From positions 6,034,934 through 6,098,933 of the forward strand of contig CM060477.1 in the NCBI GenBank assembly GCA_030544235.1: DNA of 64,000 bases, in the 5' to 3' direction. Every line of letters begins with the position of its first letter. Positions within the stretch are counted from its first letter, which is position 1. The notes beneath the pieces were generated by a model. That model made no database searches, was not told the DNA's origin, and saw only the letters and a list, made by a program, of their open reading frames with translations. The position numbers and the translations under genes were made by a program. This document shows positions 24,801 to 37,260 of this stretch, piece by piece. The DNA comes from Lepturacanthus savala. Taxonomy: Eukaryota; Chordata; Actinopteri; Scombriformes; Trichiuridae.

Positions 24801-27800
24801 ACACGTTGTGTGTGTGCCAGTTCTCTTCAATTTATCCTCCAATGTTTATCTATATGCACCCAGCTGATACTTATCACAAATAACATCACACACAAGGTAA
24901 CACCACAAACACACACACACATACCTGTCAGTAAGGTCGCCACTCTGAATGTGGAGCTTCTACATTTGTTTCCTAGTCTAGATATGGGTGCTGTCAAGGT
25001 TGTATCCAACTTGGAAAGTGGGAGATAGAGTAAGGACTGATTCACAATGGATGTTACTTTTTGTTCGGGGGGTTCTTAACACCTTAACACTCCTGCAAAC
25101 TCAGCGCTGTCTTTGTCCTGTTTTACACAATGGTAAAACTAGCAGCAATGATTACTTCTGTGACCTCCACACATTTTATGACACAGAGTAACATAGCGAG
25201 CAGTTAGGTCACAGACAAGGATGGGAAATAGCTCACAATGTCGATCCACACCTGGGTAACTGCCAATTTTTATGGAATTGTGGAAATATTACTAGTGCCT
25301 GCCAATACAGATATTATAATATACATAGAATGTAGAGCACTATGACTGGAAAAAAATAATTTCGGTAATCACAATTCTGTCCAACAGATTACTTAGCAAA
25401 AATACATTTTGAATGTCAAAGTGAGTGTATATTGGTCTATTCCTGTATACTGCAAGCAGCAATTCAGTTGTTTATTGCTGAAAACATTAGCCTGTACAAT
25501 GCCAGAATAAACATGTGCATGTACATAGATATATTTTTCAGCATGTCATATAATGCAATGATTGATTATTTAATTCTGAGCTTTGGACTCACATTCTCTC
25601 CAGGTGGGAGCTTTATGTAGGTGGAGTAAATCTGCATTTTCTGAGCTTCTATTTCAGTCCATTTAATATCAGGGAGGCCATGAAACATGTGACATTGTGT
25701 AACTTCTAAAATGAAGGGAGACTATTATAACAGCAGTACATCCAAATGAAATATGTGTGCAAGTGTACAAGTACACACTGATATCTGGTTGCATGTGTCC
25801 TCATATTGTTATGTGTATGCTTTAACCTGATCTCACAGAAATACATGAAATGACCACGACCTCTGCATTTATTTGGCGGTAGCACTTTAAATCTATTAAA
25901 ATTATGTGCTGTTTTAATGGAATGGGAATGGGAAGTCAATTAAGATCTTTGACATCGTACACAGAAAAATTCCCTATCCATATTGTTTAATTTTATTATA
26001 ATTTCTTTTTCAAGTGCTTTTAATTTGAGAGCATTATTTATTGATTTCATGTTCAGATTTTTAATTCATTCCCTCCAACCCCGCCCTCGTATTCAAATAG
26101 CCCCTGTTGTGTTTGGATTTACTCTGCATCTGCTCAAGATGTATGCTTACTCTCAGATATATTATTAGTCTCTGATTTTTTTTCCTGCAATAACCCTACC
26201 ATAATCTCTCAATCAATAGAAGGCTAGGCCAAGTTGACCAATGAAAACATCCTCATCAGGCAGTTACTCCTTAACCAGGTCCCTGGATTTTATTATATAT
26301 ACTTCCCATGCTTTTTTGTACAACTTTTGAAATAAGAGAACAGTTAAAATATATATCAGTGGCAGTGTTAAATAGGAATAAAGCCTATACATGGTGGTTA
26401 ACGATGTTATATAGTCTAGAAAACTTTATGCATTGTGCTTTAAAATAGAAACACATCAAGTGGCTATGTGGGTGCATTTCATTTCCTTGATATCTAACTC
26501 AGTAGAAGGGATGGTATTAGGCAGTTAGACACAGCATGGAGGTCTGTCTGTCTCTGTTGTTTCTGTTGGATCCCAATAGACTCTATAAGGGGCCAGAGTG
26601 GGTAGAGGCCAAGCTGCTGTTGTGTGAAATGTGTGAAACAACCTGTTGGTTTGTCAGCCGTGGGTGGGCTTCATTTCACGTCAAATCGCCAACACTCAGC
26701 CACAATCACGTATACAAACGCCACTGTCTCTGTCAACAAAAGGGGCTTTGATCATTTCATTTTACATTTCCAAAAACATGTGGTTGAAGCTATTTAACGT
26801 GAAATCATCATTTCTAAAACATATGAGTCTTCCTTAATTAATATTGAGCCCTGTCATCCAATAAAGCATTAGCCTTGCAATGATGTACAGACAACCGTTT
26901 CATTTAACACAGATGATGTTGGAGCTGTAATAGTCACGCAATTTGAAATTGAATAATATGCAAATTTATAACAAAGCAAAAAGTCACGCTAACCACAGAT
27001 GAGCGCTGTCATTCTGTCATGGTTAGCAATTTTATCCTATTTTCTGTTTATAATGTGTGATTCATGTGCCATATGTTTTTTTATGCTTTATTCAGTTGTT
27101 TCTTATGTTAAAGTGTCGATGAAAACCCTGTAAAGCATCACACAAATAAAATGTATTATTAGTTTTAGTTTTCTAAACATTGTTATTAGTGTCTTCATTT
27201 CTTTTAAATTGCTGTAGTTAGTAGCACAATGATAACAGGAACAATCTATTGGACACACACTGGCACCCTGCCTTATTATTTCAAAATGACTGTGCAGGGT
27301 GTTATTTCACACAAAATAAAAACAAAATTGAGAAAATAAATTTGCAACTAAGACACTTCAATAAATTCAGTCAAATGACAATAAAAATCACAACGATGAA
27401 TTCAATTTGTCTAGACTAGAACACAACATTAACTACTGCCCATTGCACGATGTTGTTGAACCAGGGCGTCCATGTATCAGCCATGACAAAGCATCCTAAT
27501 TGACTTTCCATTGACATTGTATGGCTGCTACTGGCCAATGCGCTGTGAGATCAGGTTGTTTCACACGTTTCACACCGCAGCCGCTTCGCCTCATCCCCCC
27601 ACTGGACCCCATATGTGTGTGTGCACAGAGTCTATTTGGCTCCCACAGAGTCAACAGAGCCAGACAGACCTCCGTGCTGTGTGTCCGTCTGCCCCGTTAA
27701 TCCTCACACTTCCCGTCCCTCCTTCTGAGTTAGATATCAAGCAAATGAAATGAACACACATCCCCTGTTGATGGGGCTTCTATTTGAAAGCACACAGCAT

Positions 27801-28509
27801 TAATGCGAGGCCCTTCTGCACTCCTCCCACACTCCACGGCTGAGGAGAGAGAAGAGGAGAAAAATAACAAGGCGGATCACCCATGGGCTGCTATTCAAAT
27901 GATAGATTTATAGTGCAAGCTCTTAGAAGCATAAGGATACATTTCATCACCAAAGAAATGAGTCAAAGTGCTTTATACCCCAAATATGTCCCCTGCTGTT
28001 TCTTAAATAATAGAAGACCTCTGTAAGGCCTGATTTCCTTCTCGGTAATGAAGCATGAAAGAATACTAAAATGCAATTATTTGGAAATGGCTTTTTGATT
28101 AACTGTGACAAGAAACATAAAAATATCTATTTTGCCAATGATATCCAGCACCATTTCATTCTTTAATGTATTCTGCTTAATTTAACATTTTATATGGTTT
28201 TCATATTCGTCTTGTTCATAGTAACACCGGCCTATCCAAAGTGCAGGTATAAGAAACTTAACTCCTTCATTTGGACAGCTGCAGGACACAAATTAATTGC
28301 AATGAAGTGGAATATAAACTGGAGGTTGAGGTTATTAATCAAGACGCAGTAATTTTTGTGACACCCCTTTTTTTGTAGCTGTATCAATCAGAGGGGGACA
28401 TGATGAAAATGGCTGACCAAATGGAGAGAACAGGCAGCTTAGGAAAGATATATGAATGAAAAAGGTGATGTTTACTGACAAATGATGAGTGCTTAATAGT
28501 CATGTTGTA
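18853..28509. other. Intergenic, no gene recognised
   Basis: About 9.6 kb of AT-rich DNA without a recognisable gene. It holds a decayed repeat at 20290..20425, a poly-T run near 24150, CA runs near 24356..24371 and 24905..24921, and a G-run near 21757. Short frames are frequent but carry no motif or exon structure. Unique blocks could be regulatory but cannot be picked out without conservation data. Confidence 0.4.
20290..20425 (-). repeat. Decayed dispersed fish repeat (reverse orientation)
   Basis: The phrases 'aggagcagtgggctgcc', 'gcggaaaccagaacacctgg' and 'cagggagggcatgcaaact' look like a mutated, reverse-strand copy of the fish repeat that reads '...gcatgttctccc...ggttctctccgg...'. A + strand relative lies near 48841..48950. 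Confidence 0.4.
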
Positions 28510-28775
28510 AGTCTAAAGGAGACTCTAAGGGGGAGATATATTTATCAAGTGCATAATCCCAGAGCAGCTGCAAGAATAATTCCCCGGTAGAGTTCAGGCA
28601 GTGGTGGTGGTTGATGATGGTGAGAGATAGAGAGAGACAGTTTAAAAAAAGACAGCAGCACAATGATAGGCTGATAAAGAGAGGGCGTGTCCCTTTTGCT
28701 ATTGGATAGCAAAGATCAGCTGCTATGACAGCTGATATGTCTATTCCACAGCCTGGGAAATGACAGAGGGAACAA
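28510..28775 (+). repeat. Non-coding paralogous segment, copy A
   Basis: This segment aligns collinearly with 33361..33740. Shared blocks in order are AGTCT and GGGGAGAT exactly 20 bp apart in both copies, CAGCTG-N-AAGA, a CCCC...GAGT-N-CAG block, TGG-N-GGTGGT-N-G, a GAGAGA/ACA/TTTNAAA purine tract, GCTATTGG-N-TAG, and TGGGAAATGACA. Copy A lacks about 110-130 bp present in copy B. It contains three CAGCTG E-box palindromes (28565, 28717, 28729). The last two form ATCAGCTG...CAGCTGAT inverted arms around a 6-bp spacer. It is not a transposon family I recognise. Confidence 0.7.
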
Positions 28776-29090
28776 TGAGAGTGCCTGAGTGAGAGAGTTG
28801 ACATCATAAGAATCACTTATAGTGTAAGCAGGCAAATGGTGATGATGCAAATTCTCTCCATTGCAATAGTTAATAGATCATTTGCAAGCTGTCTTTCAGA
28901 GTGGTAACAGGTTCACCATTCGGGCAATGAATCTAAATTAAAGCTACTAGCAGCACTGACCAGACCTTTACACCCAGGGGAGTAGTGGTCATTGGACGTG
29001 GAGGAACATGGTTCTCCCACTCCTTTGGAGCACCCATTTTTGGAGCATAACTGTTTTTAATTGATTAATAAATAAATATAAAATAATTAC
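28776..29090. other. Intergenic, no gene recognised
   Basis: Unremarkable AT-rich DNA between copy A and the next dispersed repeat. Confidence 0.4.
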
Positions 29091-29099
29091 TAATCTTGA

Positions 29100-29320
29100 T
29101 CTTTCAATATGTTCAAGACCATTCAAATATGATGTGTGAAAACTGCAAAAAAATTGGTCATTTGATTCAAGATGGCCGACTTCCTATTGGTGTTAGGCTA
29201 TTCGTCCAAGAGACTTTTGGTGTATCCTGACACGCACATGTGTAGTGAATTTCATTTGTCTGTGTCAGTTTATGGCTCAATCTCTTTAATTTTCCAGGGG
29301 GTGCTACGGAGTTATGTCCA
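29100..29320 (+). repeat. 'AAGATGGCCGACTTCC' family dispersed fish repeat
   Basis: It carries the hallmark phrase 'caagatggccgacttcctat' at about 29168, followed by 'caagagacttttggtg', 'gtgtagtgaatttca' and 'ccagggggtgctacggagt'. That phrase order belongs to a widely distributed teleost repeat. No coding remnant is visible. The family name is not recalled. Confidence 0.55.
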
Positions 29321-32280
29321 ATAATGCAAATCATATGTTATTGCTGTGCAAACAAACATCAGTTCATGCAGATTGATATAGTGGTGCATTAATATTTAAT
29401 GGCACACATATACATACATTGCTTGCAGCTCACTGAAAATATATGTACTCTTAATCAAAGCAAATGTGTTGTATGATGCATGATCAAGGCTTTAGTTTGT
29501 ATGTTTCATGGGCCTCTGTTGCACAGGATACACAATATGTCTCATTTACTATTTATATGATTTTTTAAAAGTCCTTTTAAGTGTAGATTCTGGGAATCAA
29601 TTTGATCCTATGTTACCTTAAAGAAAGAGCACACTCCCCACATCTGCATCATTTGTATAATTATATGATCCAGAATGATCATATCGCTTGTTAGATGTGA
29701 AATTTGTATTTTTTATGTTATATTGCTGCTCTTTATACATTAAAAAAAATCATGGAGCAGGGAAGCACAAACTCCTTCATTATTGTTCAAAACACATTAA
29801 AGAGCTTCCTCCGGCATTAATAGATGAAATTCTAAGATTGTATCAAAACAATTACTTGAACACTGTGGATTTATAAATAAAACATTTATAAATAAATACA
29901 CTTCTTTTGCTTTATTTTGCTGCAGGGTGGCTGGCAGACACACATTGTAAAACAATAAAACAGTAAAAAAAAACAAACAGTAGTGACAGTGTGAGGCAAA
30001 AACACAGGATTATTCATGTAAAAACAAAGCCTCTTAAATTTGATATGACTCAAAGCTTTATCTCTACCACTTGTCCCGGTCCATATCTTTATTCCAACTG
30101 TTCAAAATGGGCTTTCTGAACACTGTGAGAAGGGGTGGTGTTTGAGAGAAAATGAAACGGAAATGAAAGAGCATGAGAGAGAAAAGCAAATCCCATCCCT
30201 CCCCCCCATACCCTGATTAATTAGTTCCAAGTTATCCATGAAAGTAATACACTGATAAGGCCAGGAACAAACAGAAGCCAATTACTAGCGTTTCCTTGTG
30301 AGCTCTGCGTTCCTGTGCACCAGCAGCTCTGATGGAAACCGTTTAAAGCTGGCTTGTGTTGGCCGACAGGACAGGTGTTATGTGGTGTTTTGCAGCCGCT
30401 CTCTATGCCTGGCAGCGCACATCATGCCTTTTCATTACTGAACCAAGCACACACCCTTATCAAGCTGTTTTCATCGATGATGAGAGATGAGCTCTCGCAT
30501 AAAAAAAGCTATTGACAACAACATCTGTGACTGAGGGAAACCTTGGGACCTCGGCTGTGCCTAAAAGAGCGCAGAAAGACTCACGGTGCATAAAGCACCA
30601 CACAGGCACATGCCGCCTGGCTGCTTTGCAATGCTGTGATCCCGAACTGCTGCAGGAACATCAATACATCGATTTCCGCTGCCTCCACAATCCAATCATG
30701 TAAAACAAAATAATCAAGCGCAATCAGCCGCCCTGCAGCCTCTTCCATGACTTTTCTTTCCTGTGCAGCCGAGGTGTGGAGGTGTCTATCTTCCCCAGTC
30801 ATCGCACACACACGTGACCTTTTCCATGATTCCCAAGGGAAAAAGGAAAAGGATGTCGACAAGCAAGGATTGATTTGTCACCAGAGTCATGGCGTGCAAA
30901 CTCGGCTGCACCCCGGGGACATCAACAAAGCCTTCACGCTGCCTGCCTCGCCATTGGACGGGGCTGTCATTGGGAGATAATTGACTGTCAATTAGGGACA
31001 GAGGCAACAACATCAGAGTCTGCAGGAAGGCAGTAAATCACTAGCCGTCTGTCAGGCACTCTTCACATCTTCATATACTTCACTCTTACATGTATAGTAT
31101 CCTCTCTTTTCCATTTCATTTGTCTCTTGTATTGTCTTATAACACCCACCCGGATGGTATTTACAGCAAAGACAGAGTCATTCCATTCCTCCTCACGACC
31201 TTTCAGAGTGATGATCGCTGCGATCACCAGGTCAAGACAACAGAGTGAGTGGTTCCCTGTGCTGCCAGCTGATTGTAGCCACTCACATCACATTTTGCAT
31301 ATAGGTCAAACAGCCTCAGCAACATTCCCCAGGTTACACACATTGACTGTATGTGGTTAACCCCCCCTTTAATCTTGCCTCTGTGCGATCTCAGCACCCT
31401 TGTTGCACAGAAGCCGCATTTATCCTGGTATGGTCTATTGAGCGCTGGCTTTTGTCTGTGCTTACAAGCACCAACATAATATCGTGAGGGAGTCAATAAG
31501 CTTAAGGGACATTTAAATGAAACTGTTTCAGCTGTAGCAACCCACTCACAAACCTACACTACACTATGTCTCCGAGCTAATAGAGTTGGCCATCTGAAAC
31601 TTGCCAACACCACTGGGAGACTCATTTTTCAAAAGAGGAAACTGTGACTCAAGTGTGGAACGGTTGAAGTTGCGAGTGGTGGCTGCAGGCGACATTCCTA
31701 CACAGCTGGGTGTATTGTTAAAGATAATGATAATGAGTGTCAGGGGGGCTGGTGCCATTATTCAAAGTGCGACTGTTTCTTTACTCTAGTTCATGTCGCC
31801 TATAGCTGCATGGTACTGTAGGTCTTGTCCCGTCTGCAAAGAGGATCTGTAATAAAACTCCTGCCTAGATGGTGTTAAGCAATCAATGTTAGGCAAAGTG
31901 TGAGCAGACTGAAAACAAGGAGGTCCAAGGTTTGTCTGAAATGCATCCTGTAGAAATCATTAAACTAGACAACTTTTTGTTTGCTTTAACCAGGGTTCAA
32001 ATGATTATTTTGACTCTAAGGGGGGCTCGATCAATACACGTATATTTTTTTTTAATAAATTTGCTATTTAAATGATTGTTTTGTTTGCATAGCTCAAATT
32101 TCATCTCAACCTAATGATGAATTAAAATAACACAGAATTCCATTTGAACTGACACAGATCGAACCTTAGTGTTGTGCATGAGTATTAAAACTTTATCCAG
32201 TGGGTGAATGCACTGCAATTCTCAGACAATTAAGAAGACAATATGGACCAAACTGCTCTCCTTTCATTTGGGTGAGGTGT
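29321..32280. other. Intergenic, no gene; possible regulatory block
   Basis: No gene recognised. The stretch at about 30480..31010 is less AT-rich than its neighbours, looks unique, and carries TAATTA/AATCAAT-type cores. It is a candidate for conserved non-coding DNA, but only on composition. The rest is plain AT-rich sequence. Confidence 0.35.
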
Positions 32281-32289
32281 CCTTCTAGG

Positions 32290-33131
32290 AATCCAAGATG
32301 CTGATGTCTGGTGTCCTTTCTTAATCCATGACTTGACAAAAGGCAATGGGTTACATTTTTTCATAGGAGGTCACAGATGTTGGGAGTGCAGCTTGCTATG
32401 ATACATTTCTTCAAAGGTTTTCCCTGAGAAGAACCTTGCTGTTTCCAGTCCCTATATTCATTGATAGCCTTGGTGGCAGATTCTCCGAGAAGTTTTGCAA
32501 ATTCACCCACCTCCTGTCTACCAAACAGCACTAATTCTGGACTGTCTGTGGGCCAGAAATGCACATTCAAAGGCTTCAGCGAGGCAACTAACTCGCTGTC
32601 AGGAAGAAGTTTTCTGAGAGTGTCAATAATGGACTGAAACAATTGACCTTGATTTATCTTGGGCTACGTTTCCCTGAGCACAACAATTTTGAGTTGACCA
32701 CTCGTTATGCCTGCTTGACTTTTGGATTCCGTTTTACCACCAACTTCTTTCATGGTAGCGAGCATCTCAATGGTTCGGTGATTATGTCTACTGGCATCCA
32801 CCAGAGACATGTCCGTTCTCTGTAGTCTCAGGGAGAGTCCTTGCAGTTCATGCAGGACGTCTTTCATTACTGCCAAGTCAGAGATCCAGTGGATGTCAGA
32901 TGCTGGAGTAAAAGAGTAAGCCTGCATACTTGGTCCTCTCTGAACCGCATGTTGATTTTGATTCTGATTAAATGTGGCGTATTTGAGAGACTCACACAGA
33001 TAATTGATTTTGCTGCTTTCATGGGAGCCATCGCTTACTCTATAGGAGCTCAGCTCCTTCTGGCTCCCATGTAATTCGAACACTGGCTTCAACATATCAT
33101 TATAAAGTAAATGATTGCAAAGTGTAATTGC
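32290..33131 (-). pseudogene. hAT-family transposase relic (ZNF862/KIAA1586-like)
   Basis: Read on the - strand, a single frame from about 33131 to 32361 resembles the C-terminal part of hAT transposase-like proteins of the ZNF862/KIAA1586 type. It has a helical block with D-V-L-x-E-L-x-x-L-S-L-x-L-Q near the middle, then L-F-G-R-Q-E-V near 32530, then N-E-Y-R-D-W-K. It is broken: a TAG stop interrupts the frame at 32664..32666, an upstream stop sits at 33132..33134, and near 32378 the frame shifts, after which L-P-T-S appears in another frame where the hAT dimerisation region (LPTS...CERGF) should begin. It encodes no functional transposase. The family assignment is from motif memory; degraded host zinc-finger or transposase fusion is the alternative. 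Confidence 0.55.
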
Positions 33132-33360
33132 CTATAGAAAAAATACTATTAGCCTTTTGTTTGGTTCCTTAAAGGCCTCGCTTTCACCATGCAATTCCAT
33201 CCACCATTGGGCATTTCCCTGTAAAATGAAGGCTCAAATTACAGCAAATGATTAGATTGTAAAATAGACTATATATATGTGAAGAAACTCAGGCTTTTTC
33301 TTCTTTCTCTCCCTTCTCTGTTATTGAACAAGGGATGATTGTTAAACTGTGCATTTATAA

Positions 33361-33740
33361 AGTCTTGGCACTTGGATTATGGGGAGATTTGAGATGGCAG
33401 TGGCCTCATCCCTCAACAGCTGTAAGATAAATCCCCCGCGGAGTCCAGACTCTGGCGGTGGTGGCTGATGACTGCCGAGACCGAAAGGTTGATGAGTCTG
33501 GTGAAAGATGAGAAGATGACCAGATGGAGCCGTGAAGCCGGTGACGATGGGGAGGTGGAGGAGTGTGTGAAGCAGAACGACAGCACACTGGAGCGGAGAG
33601 AGAGAAACAATTTTAAACAAACAGCAAGCAGCAAGATTATAGGACGACAGGGATGTCGTCGCTCCGCTATTGGTTAGACGTGGCCAGTGGACATGATCAG
33701 CCTCTGTGTCAATTTGATAGCTGGGAAATGACAACGAGAA
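33361..33740 (+). repeat. Non-coding paralogous segment, copy B
   Basis: Longer counterpart of 28510..28775, in the same orientation, about 4.9 kb away. Shared anchors are AGTCT (33361), GGGGAGAT (33381), CAGCTG (33417), TGGCGGTGGTGGC (33453), GCTATTGG (33665) and TGGGAAATGACA (33722). It carries an extra 110-130 bp purine-rich insertion, rich in GAAGATGA and GGAGGTGG units, between about 33478 and 33598. Where copy A has an E-box inverted repeat, copy B has GACGAC...GTCGTC (33643..33660), also with a 6-bp spacer. A - strand frame of 176 codons overlaps it but shows no protein features. Confidence 0.7.
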
Positions 33741-35850
33741 ATTATGTAAACAAGCATTAGATATGTGAAGCAGGAATATGATTAAATTTGTCGTACAGGC
33801 ATGCAAAATAATCTTCTTGTCTAAACTTTCATTAAGTTCTATTACAAAAGCTTTGCCTTTTTCTAAATTCAATATAAAGTTGTGACAATTTCAATTTACC
33901 TCTTCAGTGAACACGCTTCTTTCTTCTCTTTTATTTCCAAAGTGGTGTTGATGTTGTTGTTCTTTACGGAGCTAGACGCTGATGGAAATGGAGCAACCAG
34001 CAATAATACCACTTGGAAACGATAAGCGGGGAGAAGTTGTCATGGTTCCACATTAATGTGACAGCTCTCTGGCTGGCGTTACACGAACTGGCCCGTTTAA
34101 TCACTCAAGAGCTCACCATGTCACAATTCTTAACATTTAGTGATAATTTATGACCTTTTTATAGAGCTGAGTATCACTAGCATGATCTCTTATCTAATTG
34201 GTTCACACACCACAGTGGCATTTAATGACTTACGCCGCCGTATCTGTGAATGTCATGTGAGAAAAGGAACAAAATAATTGACTTGTCTTCGCTCGGCAGA
34301 GTCGTATTCTTGTAACCTTGGCATTCGAAAGTCAGCTTTGCCTTGTAGACATTACATTTCTCTCAATTAACATGTGCAAATTGGCACTATACAGTCATAA
34401 AAGCAATGGATGCCCATTATTTCCTCTGCATTCTATGGTTGCTTGAAGCAATCCTGCTGGGTTTTATTAACAGCAGCTCTGCTATACCTCTGTTGCTGTG
34501 AAAGGTCTAAACCCCCTTAACTGCTGCACTGATTCCTTTTGTTTCAGTTAATGAAATAGCATTTTAATTTAACAGGGGACACATCAGGGCTTGGTGTGCA
34601 TGTTGTCAACGCTGGAATCACAGGCATTCGTTTTGTGGACATATGAAGGAATCTAAATTTTTACCACTTAATTACTAGCGTGAAAAGAGAAATAGGAGCT
34701 TGTGAAGGCAGTTCCTCAGGACTGGCATCCGTCACCAGACAGCCACAGCACTACTTGAAGCAGGTCATTCGAAGTTGTCCATTTTATTATGTACCATCCG
34801 TAACATGCCCCTCTTTGTCCTGAGGAAGACAGCATTTGAATTTCATAGACTGTCATAACGCCGCTTGGAGCAAAAAATGTTTATTAGGCAGACAACCCTG
34901 AATACATACAAAAGCCAATATGTTGTGAAAAACAGATTAGTTTTCACTTCTGCTAAAAGCTGAACTGATGTGCTTTTGCCACAGGCAACTGATTGAAATG
35001 GCTGTGTTTTTTCCAGCCTGTGTGCAAGAACAGCGATGTCAGAATGTTAATCAGTTGCATTGTTGACATAAATGATCTGAACAGACTTTTTATTTATGCA
35101 GATTCAAAAAAATGTTCATAACTTTGTATATGTCTAAAAGAAATTACATTTTTAACGTCTGATATATCGCCACCCTATCAAGTCCTGATCAAGGCCCAAG
35201 TAATTTTTTGGCCTAAATCATCTCTTGATGACACTGACCAAATCTGGTGAAATTGCCTTAATCCTGAGTTAAAAGGGTCATACTCTTTATACCCTATAAG
35301 ACAATGGCCATTTTACGTGGACCAGTTTATTTTTTGCAAGTCAAAGTTTTTTATTCTTTGGGATAAAATGCATGACTTGGGCAATTTAACAAGCCTTCAC
35401 AATGGCAGCTGCTTCAAGAAGCAAGAATCTATGGTGCAGAAGAAGCTCTGAACATGATTCTTGAATTAATTTCTACTGGCGAGTGATAAAGGCTGTAGGC
35501 TATAATGTTTTATAGTAATTCAGTCTAAATTTCACAAGTTGTAGTTTAACTGAAAAGTGAGATACTTATTCCTGGCTCTCCCACTTCATCCTGTAACTTT
35601 CAATATCAATGTAATTGATTAAATAAAGGAGACATTGCAAAATAATTTACATTTACATTAAATATTCCACAATATTCCTTTTTTATTGAAATGATTAATA
35701 CATATAGTATTACCTGCATTTGATAAAGTTTTCCCAAAAACTTTAAAAATGGCTTAGGCCATTATTTTAACAGGGTAACAATATACCTAAAATCCTGATA
35801 ACACCACTTTTTATTTGAGGCTAAATTTAAGTAGATCATCAAGGTTTGTC
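33741..35850. other. Intergenic, possible regulatory block
   Basis: No gene recognised. The part at about 33960..34430 looks unique and contains TGACAG, TTTATGAC and TTTAATGA-type cores, as seen in developmental enhancers. Without alignment this is a guess. The remainder is AT-rich, including T-rich tracts near 35330..35350. Confidence 0.3.
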
Positions 35851-35857
35851 ATACAGA

Positions 35858-36125
35858 TTAAAGGGGACATATAATGCACATTTACAGGTCTATATTATAT
35901 TTGGGATGGCTACATCAACAACCATTTCACTACTTACTTCAGTGTCAACTTACATGATATGAGTGGACAATGCAAACAACCCATTGAAACCAAGACTTCG
36001 GAATCAACTTGTGTGGCCTTTGTTACCTTAATTTTTGTAACTTTAACTATGTTTAACCAATTTCTGGTATCATAACATTATATAAAAAACAGAAAAAAAT
36101 CCAAACCATTACATGGCCTGTTTAA
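35858..36125. mobile_element. Possible MITE relic ('TTAAAGGGGACATAT' type)
   Basis: It starts with 'attaaaggggacatataatg', the typical left end of a fish short inverted-repeat element. The right end near 36112 (ACATGGCCTGTTTAA) would be a heavily mutated inverted copy. Interior phrases such as 'caggtctatattatatttggg' also fit. No duplication is clear. Confidence 0.35.
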
Positions 36126-36518
36126 GCATCAAATTTATGATGAACCTACAGAGAATTATCACACAACATTGCAGCTCCCCTTGGCTTTTATAGTCAGAAA
36201 TTTATAGTCGGCTAGTTGTTTATCTGTCTGGCCTGCAACTTTACTGTTTTGGCTCTCCTGTAAAGACTGTAAACTACCTGCTCAGCACCAAATGGTAAAC
36301 AGACACAGTTAGTGATTAACTGGTGGGGCATTAAGCAGCTAAAGAGACAGTTATTTCCCTCACAAGTTGAAGGAGCCCAAAAGAAGAGCTAAATGAGAGT
36401 AAACATTGGACTTAAAACCACAACTCAAAATAAGTGTGACTAAAAGGGGATAATATATCAGTTTTGTTTGTAACTTGTTTTCTGCTGCCTCAAAGTGGCC
36501 AAAAATCTGTTATTCAGC

Positions 36519-37260
36519 TTTAAGGAATGGCCCGACATTCGGAAAATATATTTATTGCTGTGAATTAGTTGAGGAGATTAGAAAATGTGAAGCTAAGACA
36601 ATTGCTGGTTAGCTTTACTTAGCATAAAGACCCAAAACGTGCACTTACAAGCACACTTATAGAGATGCTAGTTCATGCTGATAGAAGTGCCCTACCCAAC
36701 ATAACATTTCTGTAGCTAATAAACAGTGTTTAGTAGGGTAGGCCATTAGCTAGTGAGAAGCTTAGCTAATCAGGTAGAACACCAGATACTAACTTCCACT
36801 TAAACTTAAATGTAGATAAATGAATAAATGCTTTTTGAGACTCATTAAATGTTATTGGACTGATCAGTTCAAATTCAGGTTTTGAAACGCCACATTTCAT
36901 AGGGCTTGTGTGATGCTCAACACAGTTGTCCACTGTTTTACAGCCGCCAACAGAAATGGCAAAGTAGGTTATGGCCTGCAACGTTAGCATGTGCCAATGG
37001 TGTTTTTGTAATTACTCTCACAGCCAGAAGGGGGAGATTGGTGCACAGTGTAGCTTTAAGTGAAAACAACAAGCTGTGGTTTTCAATTTGGATTTTGTGA
37101 CCTTTGGACAGAGCCACACTAGCGGTTAAGGTAAGCAAACCAGCTACTAGCTGAATCTTAACGTAAGCATACTCATATGACAGTGGTATGGATCAACTCA
37201 TCTAAGGCTGGTCAGCCTAGTAAGTAAGCGTATTTCCCCCCAACTTCCAATCTATTTCTT
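36519..37260. mobile_element. Non-autonomous inverted-repeat element, about 740 bp
   Basis: The left end reads 'taaggaatggcccgacatt' then 'aaaatatatttatt'. The right end reads 'aagtaagcgtatttcccccc'. These are diverged versions of the inverted ends of a teleost-wide repeat whose interior normally carries 'ctaagctaagctaac' and 'gacagtggtat'. Both interior phrases are visible here (near 36590..36630, and CATATGACAGTGGTATGGAT at about 37175). No coding region. The middle may contain a later insertion. Confidence 0.5.

Noticed and set aside
33342..33872. 176-codon - strand open frame
   Set aside because: It overlaps the non-coding paralogous copy B, and the related copy A does not keep the frame. 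There are no protein motifs; it is probably a chance frame.
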